Source: Prochlorococcus sp. AG-347-L20
GTDB taxonomy: Bacteria > Cyanobacteriota > Cyanobacteriia > PCC-6307 > Cyanobiaceae
DNA: 59,387 nt
Direction: 5' to 3'
NCBI GenBank assembly: GCA_003281225.1
Contig: QCCP01000012.1
Location: 1 to 59,387 of the forward strand
The position numbers and the translations under genes were made by a program. Below, one piece after another: positions 34,704 to 43,675 of the stretch. Numbering within the stretch: position 1 is the first letter of the stretch; the number at the start of each line of letters is the position of its first letter. The notes beneath the pieces are model-generated. The model was given only the letters and a program-made list of their open reading frames with translations, did no database searches and was not told where the DNA came from.

Positions 34704-35531
34704 ATGTCTCTTTTACTAATTGGTGGAAAAAGTTCCCTGGCAAAAAGTCTAAAAGAATTATTGAACAAAAAAAAAATATCTTTTACTGAAACACAAAAAG
34801 AGCGTAATTCAAAATTATACCTAGATCTAAGCGATATAAATTCTTTTGATAATATTCCTGCTAGTACAAAAAAAGCCATCTTATTCGCTGGTATTACCAA
34901 TATAAAAAATTGTGAAAAGAATAAGTCCCTGGCTTACAAAATAAACTATGAAAATTCAAAAATTCTTATTAATAAGCTAAATAATCTAGGGGTAAGTTGT
35001 TTATTCATTTCATCAAGTTCTGTCTTTAGTAATAAAACGTTTAAAAATGGTGAAACAGATATTAAAGATCCAGATACTTACTATGGAATATTAAAAGCTA
35101 AACTAGAAGACAAAATTATTGATCAAAATCTAAATACTATTTTAAGACTAACTAAAGTAATAATGCCTGATATGGCATTGCTATCAAATTGGATTAAAGA
35201 TTTAAAAAATAATAAACAGATAAGCGCCTACAAAGATTTATATTTATCACCCATATCTAATATTTCATTCAATGCAATGATATATAAGTGGATCAGTTTA
35301 GGCTTCTCGGGTGTACTGCATCTTTCTTCAGATCAACAAATTTCTTATTTTGAATTTATAAAATTTATAGCAAATAACTTAGGATTAAATATTTCTCTAA
35401 TAAATCCAGAGAATTCAACCAAAAATATAAAATTTAATCCAATAAAGTCTTATCTAGAATGCAATTCAGAGAATAGTAAATTATTGTTATTAGAAGAAGA
35501 ATTAAAAATAATAAGTAAATATTATGAATAA
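34704..35531 (+). CDS. RmlD-like SDR (dTDP-4-dehydrorhamnose reductase-like)
   Basis: A 275-residue short-chain reductase with an N-terminal loop LLIGGKSSLAKSL in place of the strict GxxGxxG. It also has FAGITNIKNCEKNKSLAYKIN, FISSSSVFSNKT and the active-site tyrosine-lysine pair in DTYYGILKAKLE. It reads like RmlD or a related 4-keto-reductase. The stop overlaps the following gene by 8 bp. It may reduce a keto sugar of the aminotransferase module. Confidence 0.75.
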   Translation: MSLLLIGGKSSLAKSLKELLNKKKISFTETQKERNSKLYLDLSDINSFDNIPASTKKAILFAGITNIKNCEKNKSLAYKINYENSKILINKLNNLGVSCLFISSSSVFSNKTFKNGETDIKDPDTYYGILKAKLEDKIIDQNLNTILRLTKVIMPDMALLSNWIKDLKNNKQISAYKDLYLSPISNISFNAMIYKWISLGFSGVLHLSSDQQISYFEFIKFIANNLGLNISLINPENSTKNIKFNPIKSYLECNSENSKLLLLEEELKIISKYYE

Positions 35532-36519
35532 AACAGAAAGATTTAATAAAGTTATTGAGCTAATTAATAATCAATATTCTTATATTAAAGATATCGAAAT
35601 ATGTAACGAGGGGAATAACAGTCAAGTTTTCCAATTAATTCACGAAAGTGGAGAAAAGCATGCACTAAAACTATTTCCCGAAAAACGAAGCGAAGATCAT
35701 CGATTAAAAAGAGAAGTTTTATTCCTAAATTTTCTTAGAAAAATAAATTACAAATATTGTCCATTAATAAAAACTTGTGATGAAAAACTGAATTTTATCC
35801 TTTTATCTTGGATTGAAGGTGAGAAAGTAAAAAGACCTCTTCAACATGACTTTAATGAATTCACTTATTTTTATCAAATATTAAATAAAAATAAAAACTT
35901 TGGATCTAATATACCTAGAGCATCTGAAGCTATATTCACTCTTAACAAACTCTATAGTCATGTATCTAATTTGATATGTGATTATAAATTTATTTTTAAA
36001 AAAAAATCTAAATATTTTGAAATTGAATTCAACATAATTAAACAATTAAAAGCTGATCTTTATTTTGCGAAGAGAACCTTATCAAAAAAACAAAAACAAG
36101 TCACTAATTTTTCAAATCATAAAATCCTAAGTCAATCAGATATTGGATTTCATAATATTTTAAAAAATAATAATAAACTATATTTTATAGATTTCGAGTA
36201 TGCTGGTTGGGACAGCCCAATGAAACTTTATAGTGATTTCATATTACAACCAAGTGGTTATTACACATTTAAAAAACCAGTTATTTTTTTCACAAAAATT
36301 CTTAGAGAAATAATATATACAAGACATATCAAAGATGAATTATATGAGTATTTATTATTGTATAGATTAAGATGGATATTAATAAAAATGAATTTATTAA
36401 GAAATAAACGAACCAAAACAAATAACAATGAAAAAAAAATGCTAGATGATACTATCAATTACTCAAAATCAAGCCTTATTTACATTGATAAAAATAAAGA
36501 AAATTTTTTTAAATTTTAG
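35524..36519 (+). CDS. Aminoglycoside-phosphotransferase-like kinase
   Basis: A 331-residue protein of the APH/choline-kinase fold. The catalytic loop is SQSDIGFHNIL (the family form is HxDxxxxN; here Gln-Ser replaces His-x before Asp), and the metal-binding Asp is in YFIDFEYAGWDSP. The N-lobe has HALKLFPEKR, with the nucleotide-binding Lys. It could phosphorylate a sugar, an amino alcohol or a lipid-linked group. It is the last gene of the module. The altered loop residue is modest and does not remove the catalytic Asp. Confidence 0.72.
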   Translation: MNKTERFNKVIELINNQYSYIKDIEICNEGNNSQVFQLIHESGEKHALKLFPEKRSEDHRLKREVLFLNFLRKINYKYCPLIKTCDEKLNFILLSWIEGEKVKRPLQHDFNEFTYFYQILNKNKNFGSNIPRASEAIFTLNKLYSHVSNLICDYKFIFKKKSKYFEIEFNIIKQLKADLYFAKRTLSKKQKQVTNFSNHKILSQSDIGFHNILKNNNKLYFIDFEYAGWDSPMKLYSDFILQPSGYYTFKKPVIFFTKILREIIYTRHIKDELYEYLLLYRLRWILIKMNLLRNKRTKTNNNEKKMLDDTINYSKSSLIYIDKNKENFFKF

Positions 36520-36555
36520 CTTTGAGATTTAGAGTTATACGAGAATCATTTTTCT

Positions 36556-36703
36556 CTAGCAAATCTCTTCCTCAACAGCTTTTAATATCTCACCATGTTT
36601 AACCAAAGTTGCTTCATTATCATAAAAAAAAGCCTAGATGTGCAGTATGTAAAGCACTTTTAGACGTTTTTAATAAGCTGATACAACCATAAATTTTATT
36701 CAT
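36556..36703 (-). pseudogene. Frameshifted small gene of about 48 residues
   Basis: From an ATG at 36703 the minus strand reads a plausible peptide with KSALHTAHLGFF. A run of eight T then shifts the frame, and the other frame continues YDNEATLVKHGEILKAVEEEIC to a TAG at 36556. Removing one T restores a single 48-residue ORF. This is either a decayed gene, a real slippage site or an assembly error in a homopolymer. The family is not known to me. Confidence 0.5.
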
Positions 36704-36905
36704 AAAATAAAACAGGATCTTATACTAAAGAAAAAAAGATCCAAATTCATAATTTATTAGGTATTTTTTTAAAACTGGATTGAAACTGAAATAAATTACA
36801 TAAGTCATATTTATAAAAAGTTCTCAATTTTTAAATAATTTATAAAAACATATATTTTGGATATTAATATTTGATTGTAATATCAAATAGGTTAATAATT
36901 ATAAA
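36704..36905. other. Gene-poor spacer
   Basis: The 386-bp interval after 36519 contains, besides the frameshifted small gene, very AT-rich DNA with no coding frame that I can support. A 7-bp inverted repeat (GGATCTT/AAGATCC, 36715-36742) is the only structure seen. It is a likely home for the promoter of the plus-strand gene at 36906. Confidence 0.5.
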
Positions 36906-37931
36906 ATGAGAGTACTTGTTACTGGAGCTGCTGGGTTTATAGGTTTTCATCTATGTAAAACTCTAATTGAAAGAGGAATAATTTGTATTGGATTGGATAA
37001 TTATAATACTTATTATGATCCTTCTTTAAAGAAAGCAAGAACTAAAGAATTAGAAATTCTTGCTAATAAAAAAAATACTAAATTCAAAATTCATAATATT
37101 GAGCTGGAAAATATAAAAGAAATTGAAAATTTATTTAACGAGTTCAAACCAAATATTGTTGTAAATTTAGCAGCCCAAGCAGGTGTTAGGCATTCAATAG
37201 AGAATCCTAAATCTTACATAAAATCAAATCTTGAAGGCTTTGGAAATATCTTAGAGGCATGCAGAAATATAAAAGTAAAACATTTAATTTATGCTAGTAG
37301 CAGTTCTGTTTATGGTGGAAATACTAATATGCCATTTTCAGAAGCTAAAGGAGTTGATCATCCTGTAAGTCTATATGCAGCAAGTAAAAGAGCAAATGAA
37401 CTCATGGCTCATTCATATAGTCACTTATATGGAATTCCATCAACTGGTTTAAGGTTTTTTACAGTTTACGGTCCTTGGGGTAGACCAGATATGGCTCTAT
37501 TCCTTTTTACAGATGCAATTATTAATAATCAAAAAATTAAGGTTTTCAATAATGGAGAAATGAAAAGAGATTTTACATATATAGATGATGTTATTGAAAG
37601 TATTTTTAAATTATTATCTAAAGCACCAGAGGAAAATAATAGTTTTGACAAGAAAAATCCAAAAGCAGATTCTAGTTGGGCGCCATTTAGAATTTTCAAT
37701 ATTGGCAATTCTAAACCCACAGGCTTGATGAAATATATAGATGCCATTGAAAAATGTCTCAAAAAAAAAGCAATAAAAGAATTTTTACCAATGCAACCAG
37801 GTGACGTAAAAGAAACACATTGTGATGCATCAAATTTACAAAATTATATAAATTTTAGTCCTTCTACATCTATTGAAATTGGAGTAAGAAACTTTGTAAG
37901 TTGGTATAAAGATTATTATGGTGTTCAATAA
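36906..37931 (+). CDS. UDP-glucuronate 4-epimerase-like NAD-dependent epimerase
   Basis: A 341-residue extended SDR. It shows TGAAGFIGFHLC, LDNYNTYYDPSLKKAR (typical of the LpsL/CapI UDP-glucuronate epimerase group), YASSSSVYGGN, the catalytic LYAASKRANELMAH (Y..K) and FFTVYGPWGRPDMA. It interconverts UDP-glucuronate and UDP-galacturonate in close relatives. The UDP-sugar 6-dehydrogenase 15 bp downstream could supply the uronate. Together they would make an acidic sugar. GalE-type substrates remain possible. Confidence 0.85.
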   Translation: MRVLVTGAAGFIGFHLCKTLIERGIICIGLDNYNTYYDPSLKKARTKELEILANKKNTKFKIHNIELENIKEIENLFNEFKPNIVVNLAAQAGVRHSIENPKSYIKSNLEGFGNILEACRNIKVKHLIYASSSSVYGGNTNMPFSEAKGVDHPVSLYAASKRANELMAHSYSHLYGIPSTGLRFFTVYGPWGRPDMALFLFTDAIINNQKIKVFNNGEMKRDFTYIDDVIESIFKLLSKAPEENNSFDKKNPKADSSWAPFRIFNIGNSKPTGLMKYIDAIEKCLKKKAIKEFLPMQPGDVKETHCDASNLQNYINFSPSTSIEIGVRNFVSWYKDYYGVQ

Positions 37932-37946
37932 TCAAAATTTAAATTA

Positions 37947-39302
37947 ATGACTAGAAAAATACCTGACATAGAAAAATGTAAGATTTGCATAATAGGCTTA
38001 GGTTATGTTGGATTGCCTTTGGCAATCGAATTTTCGAAGCAAAAAAAAGATGATGAATTTATAAGCAAAAATATTAATAGAAAAGTAATTGGATTTGATA
38101 TCGATATAGAGAGAGTTACCGAATTAAATAATTTTACTGATAGAACGAGAGAAGTAAAAGTAAGTCTTCTTAAAAATCTTAAAAATCTTCAATTTTCATC
38201 CAAAGAAGATGAAATAGCTGATTCAGATGTTTTTATAGTTACTGTTCCAAGTCCAATAGATGAGAGTAAGAACCCAGATCTTAGTTTCCTAAAATCAGCG
38301 ATATATTTAATAACAAGAGCATTAAAAAGTGAAAAAGGGAAGAATAATAAAAACTCTAAATTTATAATTGTTGAAAGTACAGTTTATCCTGGATTTACTC
38401 AAGAAATTTGTGTTCCTATAATTGAAAAAGAAACTAATTTGATATTAAATAAAGATTTTTTTATGGGTTATAGTCCTGAAAGAATTAACCCAGGTGATAA
38501 AGAACATAGAATTGACACTATTGTAAAAATAACAAGCGGTAGTGATTCTTTAAGTAGTGATTGGATAGATAAACTTTATAAAACAATTATTAAAGTTGGT
38601 ACATGCAAAGCAGAAAATATCAAAGTAGCAGAAGCAGCGAAAGTAATTGAAAATATACAAAGGGATATAAACATATCTTTAATGAATGAATTAAATATTC
38701 TTTTTAATAAATTGAATATAAACACTCTCGATGTTTTAAGATGCTCCGGTACAAAGTGGAATTTTCTTCCTTTTAAGCCTGGACTAGTTGGTGGACATTG
38801 TATAAGTGTTGATCCCTATTATCTCACATATAAAGCGAAACAAGTTAATCATAATCCTGAGGTTATACTTTCTGGTAGAAGAATAAATGATTATATGGCT
38901 TCATGGTATTCTCAACAAATCATAAGAAAGGTGGCAAAAAATGGTTTAGTTATAAAAAATTTAAAAATACTTTTAATGGGGTTTACGTTTAAAGAAAACT
39001 GTCCTGATTTCAGAAATACAAAAATTTTAGATTTATATAATGATCTTTCAACTTTTGGAGCAAAACCTATAGTTTACGACCCAAATATTAATCCAATTAA
39101 AATCAAAGAAAATCTAAAAATAAATATTCAAAGTAAAAAAGAAGTTTTCGAGAATAAATACGAAGTAATTGTTGTTGCTTTAGCCCATAATCAATTTAAG
39201 GAAATGAGTTTGAATGATTGGAAGAAAATCACTTCTTCAGATTGCTTAATATTTGATCTTAAAGGATTTATTCCTAAAAATCTTAAGCCTATAATTTTAT
39301 AA
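37947..39302 (+). CDS. UDP-sugar 6-dehydrogenase (WbpA/TviB-like)
   Basis: A 451-residue enzyme with IIGLGYVGLPLAIEFS (NAD loop), a TVPSPIDESKNPD segment, FIIVESTVYPGFT, and the catalytic Cys in GGHCISVDPYYLTYKA. The last motif in this form is characteristic of the TviB/WbpA/WbpO subgroup that oxidises C6 of UDP-GlcNAc or UDP-GalNAc. UDP-glucose dehydrogenases usually have a slightly different pattern. The context with an epimerase suggests a UDP-HexNAc uronate or glucuronate. I favour the HexNAc version, at moderate certainty. Confidence 0.87.
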   Translation: MTRKIPDIEKCKICIIGLGYVGLPLAIEFSKQKKDDEFISKNINRKVIGFDIDIERVTELNNFTDRTREVKVSLLKNLKNLQFSSKEDEIADSDVFIVTVPSPIDESKNPDLSFLKSAIYLITRALKSEKGKNNKNSKFIIVESTVYPGFTQEICVPIIEKETNLILNKDFFMGYSPERINPGDKEHRIDTIVKITSGSDSLSSDWIDKLYKTIIKVGTCKAENIKVAEAAKVIENIQRDINISLMNELNILFNKLNINTLDVLRCSGTKWNFLPFKPGLVGGHCISVDPYYLTYKAKQVNHNPEVILSGRRINDYMASWYSQQIIRKVAKNGLVIKNLKILLMGFTFKENCPDFRNTKILDLYNDLSTFGAKPIVYDPNINPIKIKENLKINIQSKKEVFENKYEVIVVALAHNQFKEMSLNDWKKITSSDCLIFDLKGFIPKNLKPIIL

Positions 39303-39307
39303 TTTTT

Positions 39308-41083
39308 ATGGAAAAAAAAAACATTAACAATAGTCAATATGAGGACAACAATAAAACAAAAACTTTGGAAATTATTTACTTTGTATGGAATCATATAAAA
39401 CTGAAAAGAAAATTACAATTTATAGCTTTATTACTTCTTATGATTATTTCAGGAATACTTGAAATAAATATATTGAAGTACATAATTCCTCTAGTAAGAA
39501 ATTTTGTAAACTTAGAAAACACGACAAGCACAATAATTAAATTTTCTTTATTTATTTTAATTTCGACCATAATAAGATTATTAACGATTTGGTTTAACGA
39601 AAAATATACCGCAATTATAGGTAATGATATTAGCTCTAAAGCCTTTTCAATCGCAATTAGGATTCCATATTCAGAACAAATAGATAGAAATAGTAGTGAT
39701 TTAATTGCAATAATGCTCAAATATATAGATGATACAACACAAGTATTAAAGCACTTAATAAGAAGTATATATTTCATAATATATTCTATTTCTTTAAGTA
39801 TTGGATTATTTTTAATAAATTTCAAAATCACATTTGCAATAATATTTGCAATTAGTTTTATATATTTAATCCTTATTTTTTATTCAAAAAACAATCTAAT
39901 TTTAAATGGGAAGAAAATAACCTTTTCATATAAAGTGCAGGCCAAGTTAGTTCAAGAAAGTTTAGGCTCTATTAAAGATTTAATAATAAATAAAAGCTTC
40001 AATATTTATGAATCTAACTTTTTAAAAACTGATATCGTTAAGAGAAGATCATTAGCAATTAATAACTTTATTTCAGCTTACCCAAAGATAGTTTTAGAAG
40101 GTTTAGGTATAATTTCTGTCTTAATAATTATCTATTTTCTAAATTATTTTAATCCCAATAAGATTGGCCAAACTTTAGGTTTAATAAGTGCATTTGCACT
40201 AGGTTTCCAAAAACTATTGCCTGCAGTTCAGTCATTATATTTATCAATAAGTAGATTCAGATCAGAAAAAGAAAGCGTTTTAAAAGTAATGGGCCTATTT
40301 AAATACAAAACAAGTAATATTATTAAAAATAAAACAAAAAACCTTCAATTTGAATTTAAAAAAATTGAATTAAAAGATATTTTTTTCAAATATAAAAAAT
40401 CCAATAACTGGATCATTGAATCATTAAATCTAACTATTAAAAAAGGAGAAAAAATTGGGATTATAGGTTCTACAGGCTCAGGGAAAAGTACATTGATAGA
40501 TATTATTACAGGTCTTTTAAAACCAAATAAAGGTTTAATTCATTTAAATGGAATCCCTTTAAAAGACAATATTTTTAATGAGAAAATTGCAGAACTGCAG
40601 GATATTATTTCTTATGTTCCTCAAAATATTTTCATAACTGACGCCTCAGTAGAAGAAAATATAGCTTTTGGAATTACAAGTAAATTCATAAATAAAACAA
40701 AAGTTATTCAATCAGCTAAAAAAGCAAGAATACATAATTTCATAAAAACTAAACCAGAAGAATATAAAACTAAATTAGGAGAAAGAGGTATTAATCTAAG
40801 TGGTGGCCAAATTCAAAGGATTGGTATAGCAAGAGCTTTATATAAGGAGCCAAAATTTATAATCTTTGATGAGGCCTCTAGTGCTCTAGATAGTAATACT
40901 GAAAAAAAGGTTCTTGATTCTATTTACTCTCTAAAAGAAGATATAACTATAATAATGATTGCTCATAGACTTAATACAATTATTAATTGTGACAGAGTAA
41001 TAGAATTAGAGAATGGAAAAATTAAATCAATATTAAATAAAAAACAAATTTTAGAAAAAATAAACAATGAAGCAAACGCATAA
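39308..41083 (+). CDS. ABC half-transporter, lipid/glycan flippase type (MsbA/PglK-like)
   Basis: A 591-residue fusion of a six-helix membrane domain (about residues 25-330) and an ATPase domain (about 345-590). The nucleotide domain has Walker A GSTGSGKSTL, Q-loop SYVPQNIF, signature LSGGQIQR and Walker B FIIFDEASSALD with the H-loop AHRL. Homologues such as MsbA and PglK flip lipid-linked sugars. No Wzx is seen in the window, so this is a good candidate flippase for the island's glycan. It overlaps the next gene by 17 bp. Export of other substrates cannot be excluded. Confidence 0.85.
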   Translation: MEKKNINNSQYEDNNKTKTLEIIYFVWNHIKLKRKLQFIALLLLMIISGILEINILKYIIPLVRNFVNLENTTSTIIKFSLFILISTIIRLLTIWFNEKYTAIIGNDISSKAFSIAIRIPYSEQIDRNSSDLIAIMLKYIDDTTQVLKHLIRSIYFIIYSISLSIGLFLINFKITFAIIFAISFIYLILIFYSKNNLILNGKKITFSYKVQAKLVQESLGSIKDLIINKSFNIYESNFLKTDIVKRRSLAINNFISAYPKIVLEGLGIISVLIIIYFLNYFNPNKIGQTLGLISAFALGFQKLLPAVQSLYLSISRFRSEKESVLKVMGLFKYKTSNIIKNKTKNLQFEFKKIELKDIFFKYKKSNNWIIESLNLTIKKGEKIGIIGSTGSGKSTLIDIITGLLKPNKGLIHLNGIPLKDNIFNEKIAELQDIISYVPQNIFITDASVEENIAFGITSKFINKTKVIQSAKKARIHNFIKTKPEEYKTKLGERGINLSGGQIQRIGIARALYKEPKFIIFDEASSALDSNTEKKVLDSIYSLKEDITIIMIAHRLNTIINCDRVIELENGKIKSILNKKQILEKINNEANA

Positions 41084-41708
41084 AATCATAAACACTTTTT
41101 TTAAAAAAAAATATTATCACAACGTTAAAATTAAACCTGCAGTTTTTTTTGATAGAGATGGTGTATTAATTAAAGATTGCCATTATTTAAAAGATCCTAG
41201 CTCCGTGCAATTAGAAGATTATGCTTTTGAATTGGTTAAATTTTTTAGTATGAAGGGATTTATTATCATAGTGGTTACTAATCAATCTGGAATATCAAAA
41301 AAACTATTTGATTGGGATGATTATCTATTAGTTACAAAAAAAATGATTTCTTTATTTGGAGAGCAAAATCCATTTGCAGGAATTTATGCTAATAGTTTTG
41401 CAAATGATATATTTGATTTAAATAATTGGAGAAAACCTAGCCCGAAAATGTTAATCGAAGCTTCAAAGGACTTTCCAATAGATTTAAAAAAATCTATTAT
41501 AGTTGGAGATAGAATTAGTGACATAGAGGCTGGTGCAAGAGCAGGTTTATCACTGGCTTATCATACTTTAACTGGACATGGTCAGAAGGAAAGAAAATTA
41601 GTTAAATCGAAAATTAATTCTGAAGGAAAGTTTGAAATTTCTAATTATATTATTGACCTAAAATTAATAGATTCTTTAAAAGATTTCCAATTAAAAGTTC
41701 CTGTTTAA
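41067..41708 (+). CDS. GmhB/HisB-N-type HAD phosphatase
   Basis: A 213-residue protein with HAD motifs FFDRDGVLIKD (DxDG), VVTNQSGI (the loop typical of GmhB/HisB-N), RKPSPKMLIEA and GDRISDIEAGARAG. GmhB removes the C7 phosphate of heptose-1,7-bisphosphate. The zinc-binding Cys/His loop of standard GmhB is absent (the loop reads YANSFANDIFDLNNW). The heptose context, with an HldE-like protein and a nucleotidyltransferase nearby, supports the role. Its start overlaps the ABC gene by 17 bp. Confidence 0.75.
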   Translation: MKQTHKIINTFFKKKYYHNVKIKPAVFFDRDGVLIKDCHYLKDPSSVQLEDYAFELVKFFSMKGFIIIVVTNQSGISKKLFDWDDYLLVTKKMISLFGEQNPFAGIYANSFANDIFDLNNWRKPSPKMLIEASKDFPIDLKKSIIVGDRISDIEAGARAGLSLAYHTLTGHGQKERKLVKSKINSEGKFEISNYIIDLKLIDSLKDFQLKVPV

Positions 41709-41711
41709 TTA

Positions 41712-42941
41712 ATGTCAATATTTAAAAATAAAGTCTATGATTTTGTAATTATTGGTGGTGGGATGGTTGGCTTATCATTAGCCAGACAAATCCTTGAAAG
41801 AGGAATAAGTAAATCTATTTGCATTTTAGATAAAGAAAAGGAACTTGGATTACATAGTTCTGGTAGAAATAGTGGAGTACTTCATGCAGGAATTTATTAC
41901 AAGCCAAACTCAATAAAGGCTAAAGTATGCATCTCAGGCTCAAAAAGGCTAAAAGAATGGATAAAAGACAAAAAATTACCCATAAATAATTGCGGTAAAT
42001 TAATCATCCCACAATCAGAAGATCTTGATTGCCAGCTAGATGAATTACTCAAACGAGGCAAAGCAAATGGAGCAAAAGTTGAACTTATTAATGAAAAAGA
42101 AATTTATCGTTTGTGCCCACATGCAAAATCTGCAACAGGCAGAGCTATATGGAGTGAATACACGTCGGTGGTCAATCCGCGAAATATTTTAAATCATTTA
42201 GAAAAAGAACTAATTGAAAAAGGGGTTACAATTCTAAAAGATCAGAGAATTTTAGATTTCCAGATTTATAAAAAATATATCAGTACATCAAAATTTAAGA
42301 TTAATTACGGACATTTAATTAATTGTTCAGGAGTTGAAGCTGCTCAAATTGCACATAAATTTGATGTTGGTAAAGAACTTTACATAATTCCTTTCAAAGG
42401 AATTTATTGGCAGTTGAAAAAAGTTTCCTTAATAAAAATATCAACAAATTTGTATCCCGTTCCAGATTTAAATATGCCTTTTTTAGGAGTTCATTTCACA
42501 CCTGATTCGAACCTCTCTGGCAATGTTTCGATTGGACCCACAGCAACATTCTCCTTAGGCAGAGAAAATTACAATGGACTTAAAGGAGTTGAATTCGCAA
42601 GATCTTTAAGAAATTTTACAACTATAGCTAGGCTTTATTATTCCAATAGTGGTGGTTTCAGAGGTTATATACATAAACAATCCCTTCAAAATATTCCATT
42701 ATTGATGATAAAAGAAGCAAAAAAGATTATTCCAAAAATAAAACTTAATGATATTGAGCCAAGTAAAAAAGTAGGAATTAGGTCCCAACTTTATGATAGT
42801 CTCAATAACAAATTTGAAGATGATTTCATTTGCAAAAATGGATATCATAGTACACATTTAATGAATGCTATCTCACCAGCCTTTACTTCTAGTTTTGAGT
42901 TAGCAGATCTCATTATAGACAACTCATTTTTAAGTAAATGA
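41712..42941 (+). CDS. lhgO: L-2-hydroxyglutarate oxidase-like FAD enzyme
   Basis: A 409-residue DAO-type flavoenzyme. The FAD loop is FVIIGGGMVGLSLARQ, followed by LGLHSSGRNSGVLHAGIYY, which is characteristic of the LhgO/L2HGDH group. It oxidises L-2-hydroxyglutarate to 2-oxoglutarate in relatives. Why it sits between sugar-phosphate enzymes is unclear. One idea is that it removes L-2-hydroxyglutarate arising as a by-product; another is that it acts on a related sugar acid. The ATGA overlap with the nucleotidyltransferase shows that it belongs to the same transcript. Confidence 0.85.
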   Translation: MSIFKNKVYDFVIIGGGMVGLSLARQILERGISKSICILDKEKELGLHSSGRNSGVLHAGIYYKPNSIKAKVCISGSKRLKEWIKDKKLPINNCGKLIIPQSEDLDCQLDELLKRGKANGAKVELINEKEIYRLCPHAKSATGRAIWSEYTSVVNPRNILNHLEKELIEKGVTILKDQRILDFQIYKKYISTSKFKINYGHLINCSGVEAAQIAHKFDVGKELYIIPFKGIYWQLKKVSLIKISTNLYPVPDLNMPFLGVHFTPDSNLSGNVSIGPTATFSLGRENYNGLKGVEFARSLRNFTTIARLYYSNSGGFRGYIHKQSLQNIPLLMIKEAKKIIPKIKLNDIEPSKKVGIRSQLYDSLNNKFEDDFICKNGYHSTHLMNAISPAFTSSFELADLIIDNSFLSK

Positions 42942-43654
42942 ATATTGAATATAGGGCTTTACTTCTTGCTGCTGGATTAGGTACTAGACTTAAACCATTT
43001 ACCGATTCCAAACCAAAATGTCTAATAGATATTGGAGGTAAACCTTTGCTAGAGTATTGGCTTGAAAGTTTAGAAAATAGTAATTGCCAAGAAGTTTTAA
43101 TAAATACTCATTATTTATCCGAACAAGTTTTTGACTTTCTTCAAAAAAGACCCAAAAAAAAGATGAAAATAAAAACGACTTACGAAAAAGATTTGTTGGG
43201 TACAGCAGGAACGTTAATGAAAAATATTACTTTTTTCAAAAAAGACTTAGGACTTCTGATTCATGCAGATAACTTTACCAAATTAGATTTAAATAAATTT
43301 ATTAAAGCTCATTTGAAAAGAACAAAAAATACAATCTTATCTATGGTAACTTTCTTAAGTGATAACCCCTCATCTTGTGGAATTGTAGACATAGACCACA
43401 ATGAAGTTTTATTAGACTTTAAGGAGAAGCCAGCGAATCCCAAATCTTCATTGGCTAATGCGGCAATATATGCATTTGGAGACGAATTTTTAAAAGAATT
43501 TATCAAACTAGATCATCCATACGACTTTAGCAAAGATGTTATTGATAAATTTAAAGGGAAAATTCAAACTTGGAAAACCAATGAAATTCTTATTGATATT
43601 GGCACACCTAAATCTCTAGCAAAATCACAAACTTATAGCTTTCTTAAAGATTAA
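42938..43654 (+). CDS. Sugar-1-phosphate nucleotidyltransferase (HddC/ManC-like)
   Basis: A 238-residue enzyme with LLLAAGLGTRLKPFTDSKPKCLIDIGGKPLLEYW (nucleotide loop and PK motif), LGTAGTLMKN, and HADNFTKLD for the metal. It activates a sugar-1-phosphate with NTP. In a heptose context an HddC-like GDP-heptose pyrophosphorylase is possible, as is a mannose- or glucose-1-phosphate enzyme. It overlaps the LhgO-like gene by 4 bp and lies 21 bp before the HldE-like fusion. Confidence 0.8.
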   Translation: MNIEYRALLLAAGLGTRLKPFTDSKPKCLIDIGGKPLLEYWLESLENSNCQEVLINTHYLSEQVFDFLQKRPKKKMKIKTTYEKDLLGTAGTLMKNITFFKKDLGLLIHADNFTKLDLNKFIKAHLKRTKNTILSMVTFLSDNPSSCGIVDIDHNEVLLDFKEKPANPKSSLANAAIYAFGDEFLKEFIKLDHPYDFSKDVIDKFKGKIQTWKTNEILIDIGTPKSLAKSQTYSFLKD

Positions 43655-43675
43655 ATTATTGAAAATAAGAGACTT

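Noticed and set aside
36715-36742. GGATCTT/AAGATCC inverted repeat
   Set aside because: Short stem with a 13-nt loop and no clear T-run; likely chance.
39391-39831. 146-codon minus-strand ORF with hydrophobic segments
   Set aside because: It mirrors the membrane domain of the ABC transporter; hydrophobicity on the antisense strand is expected there.
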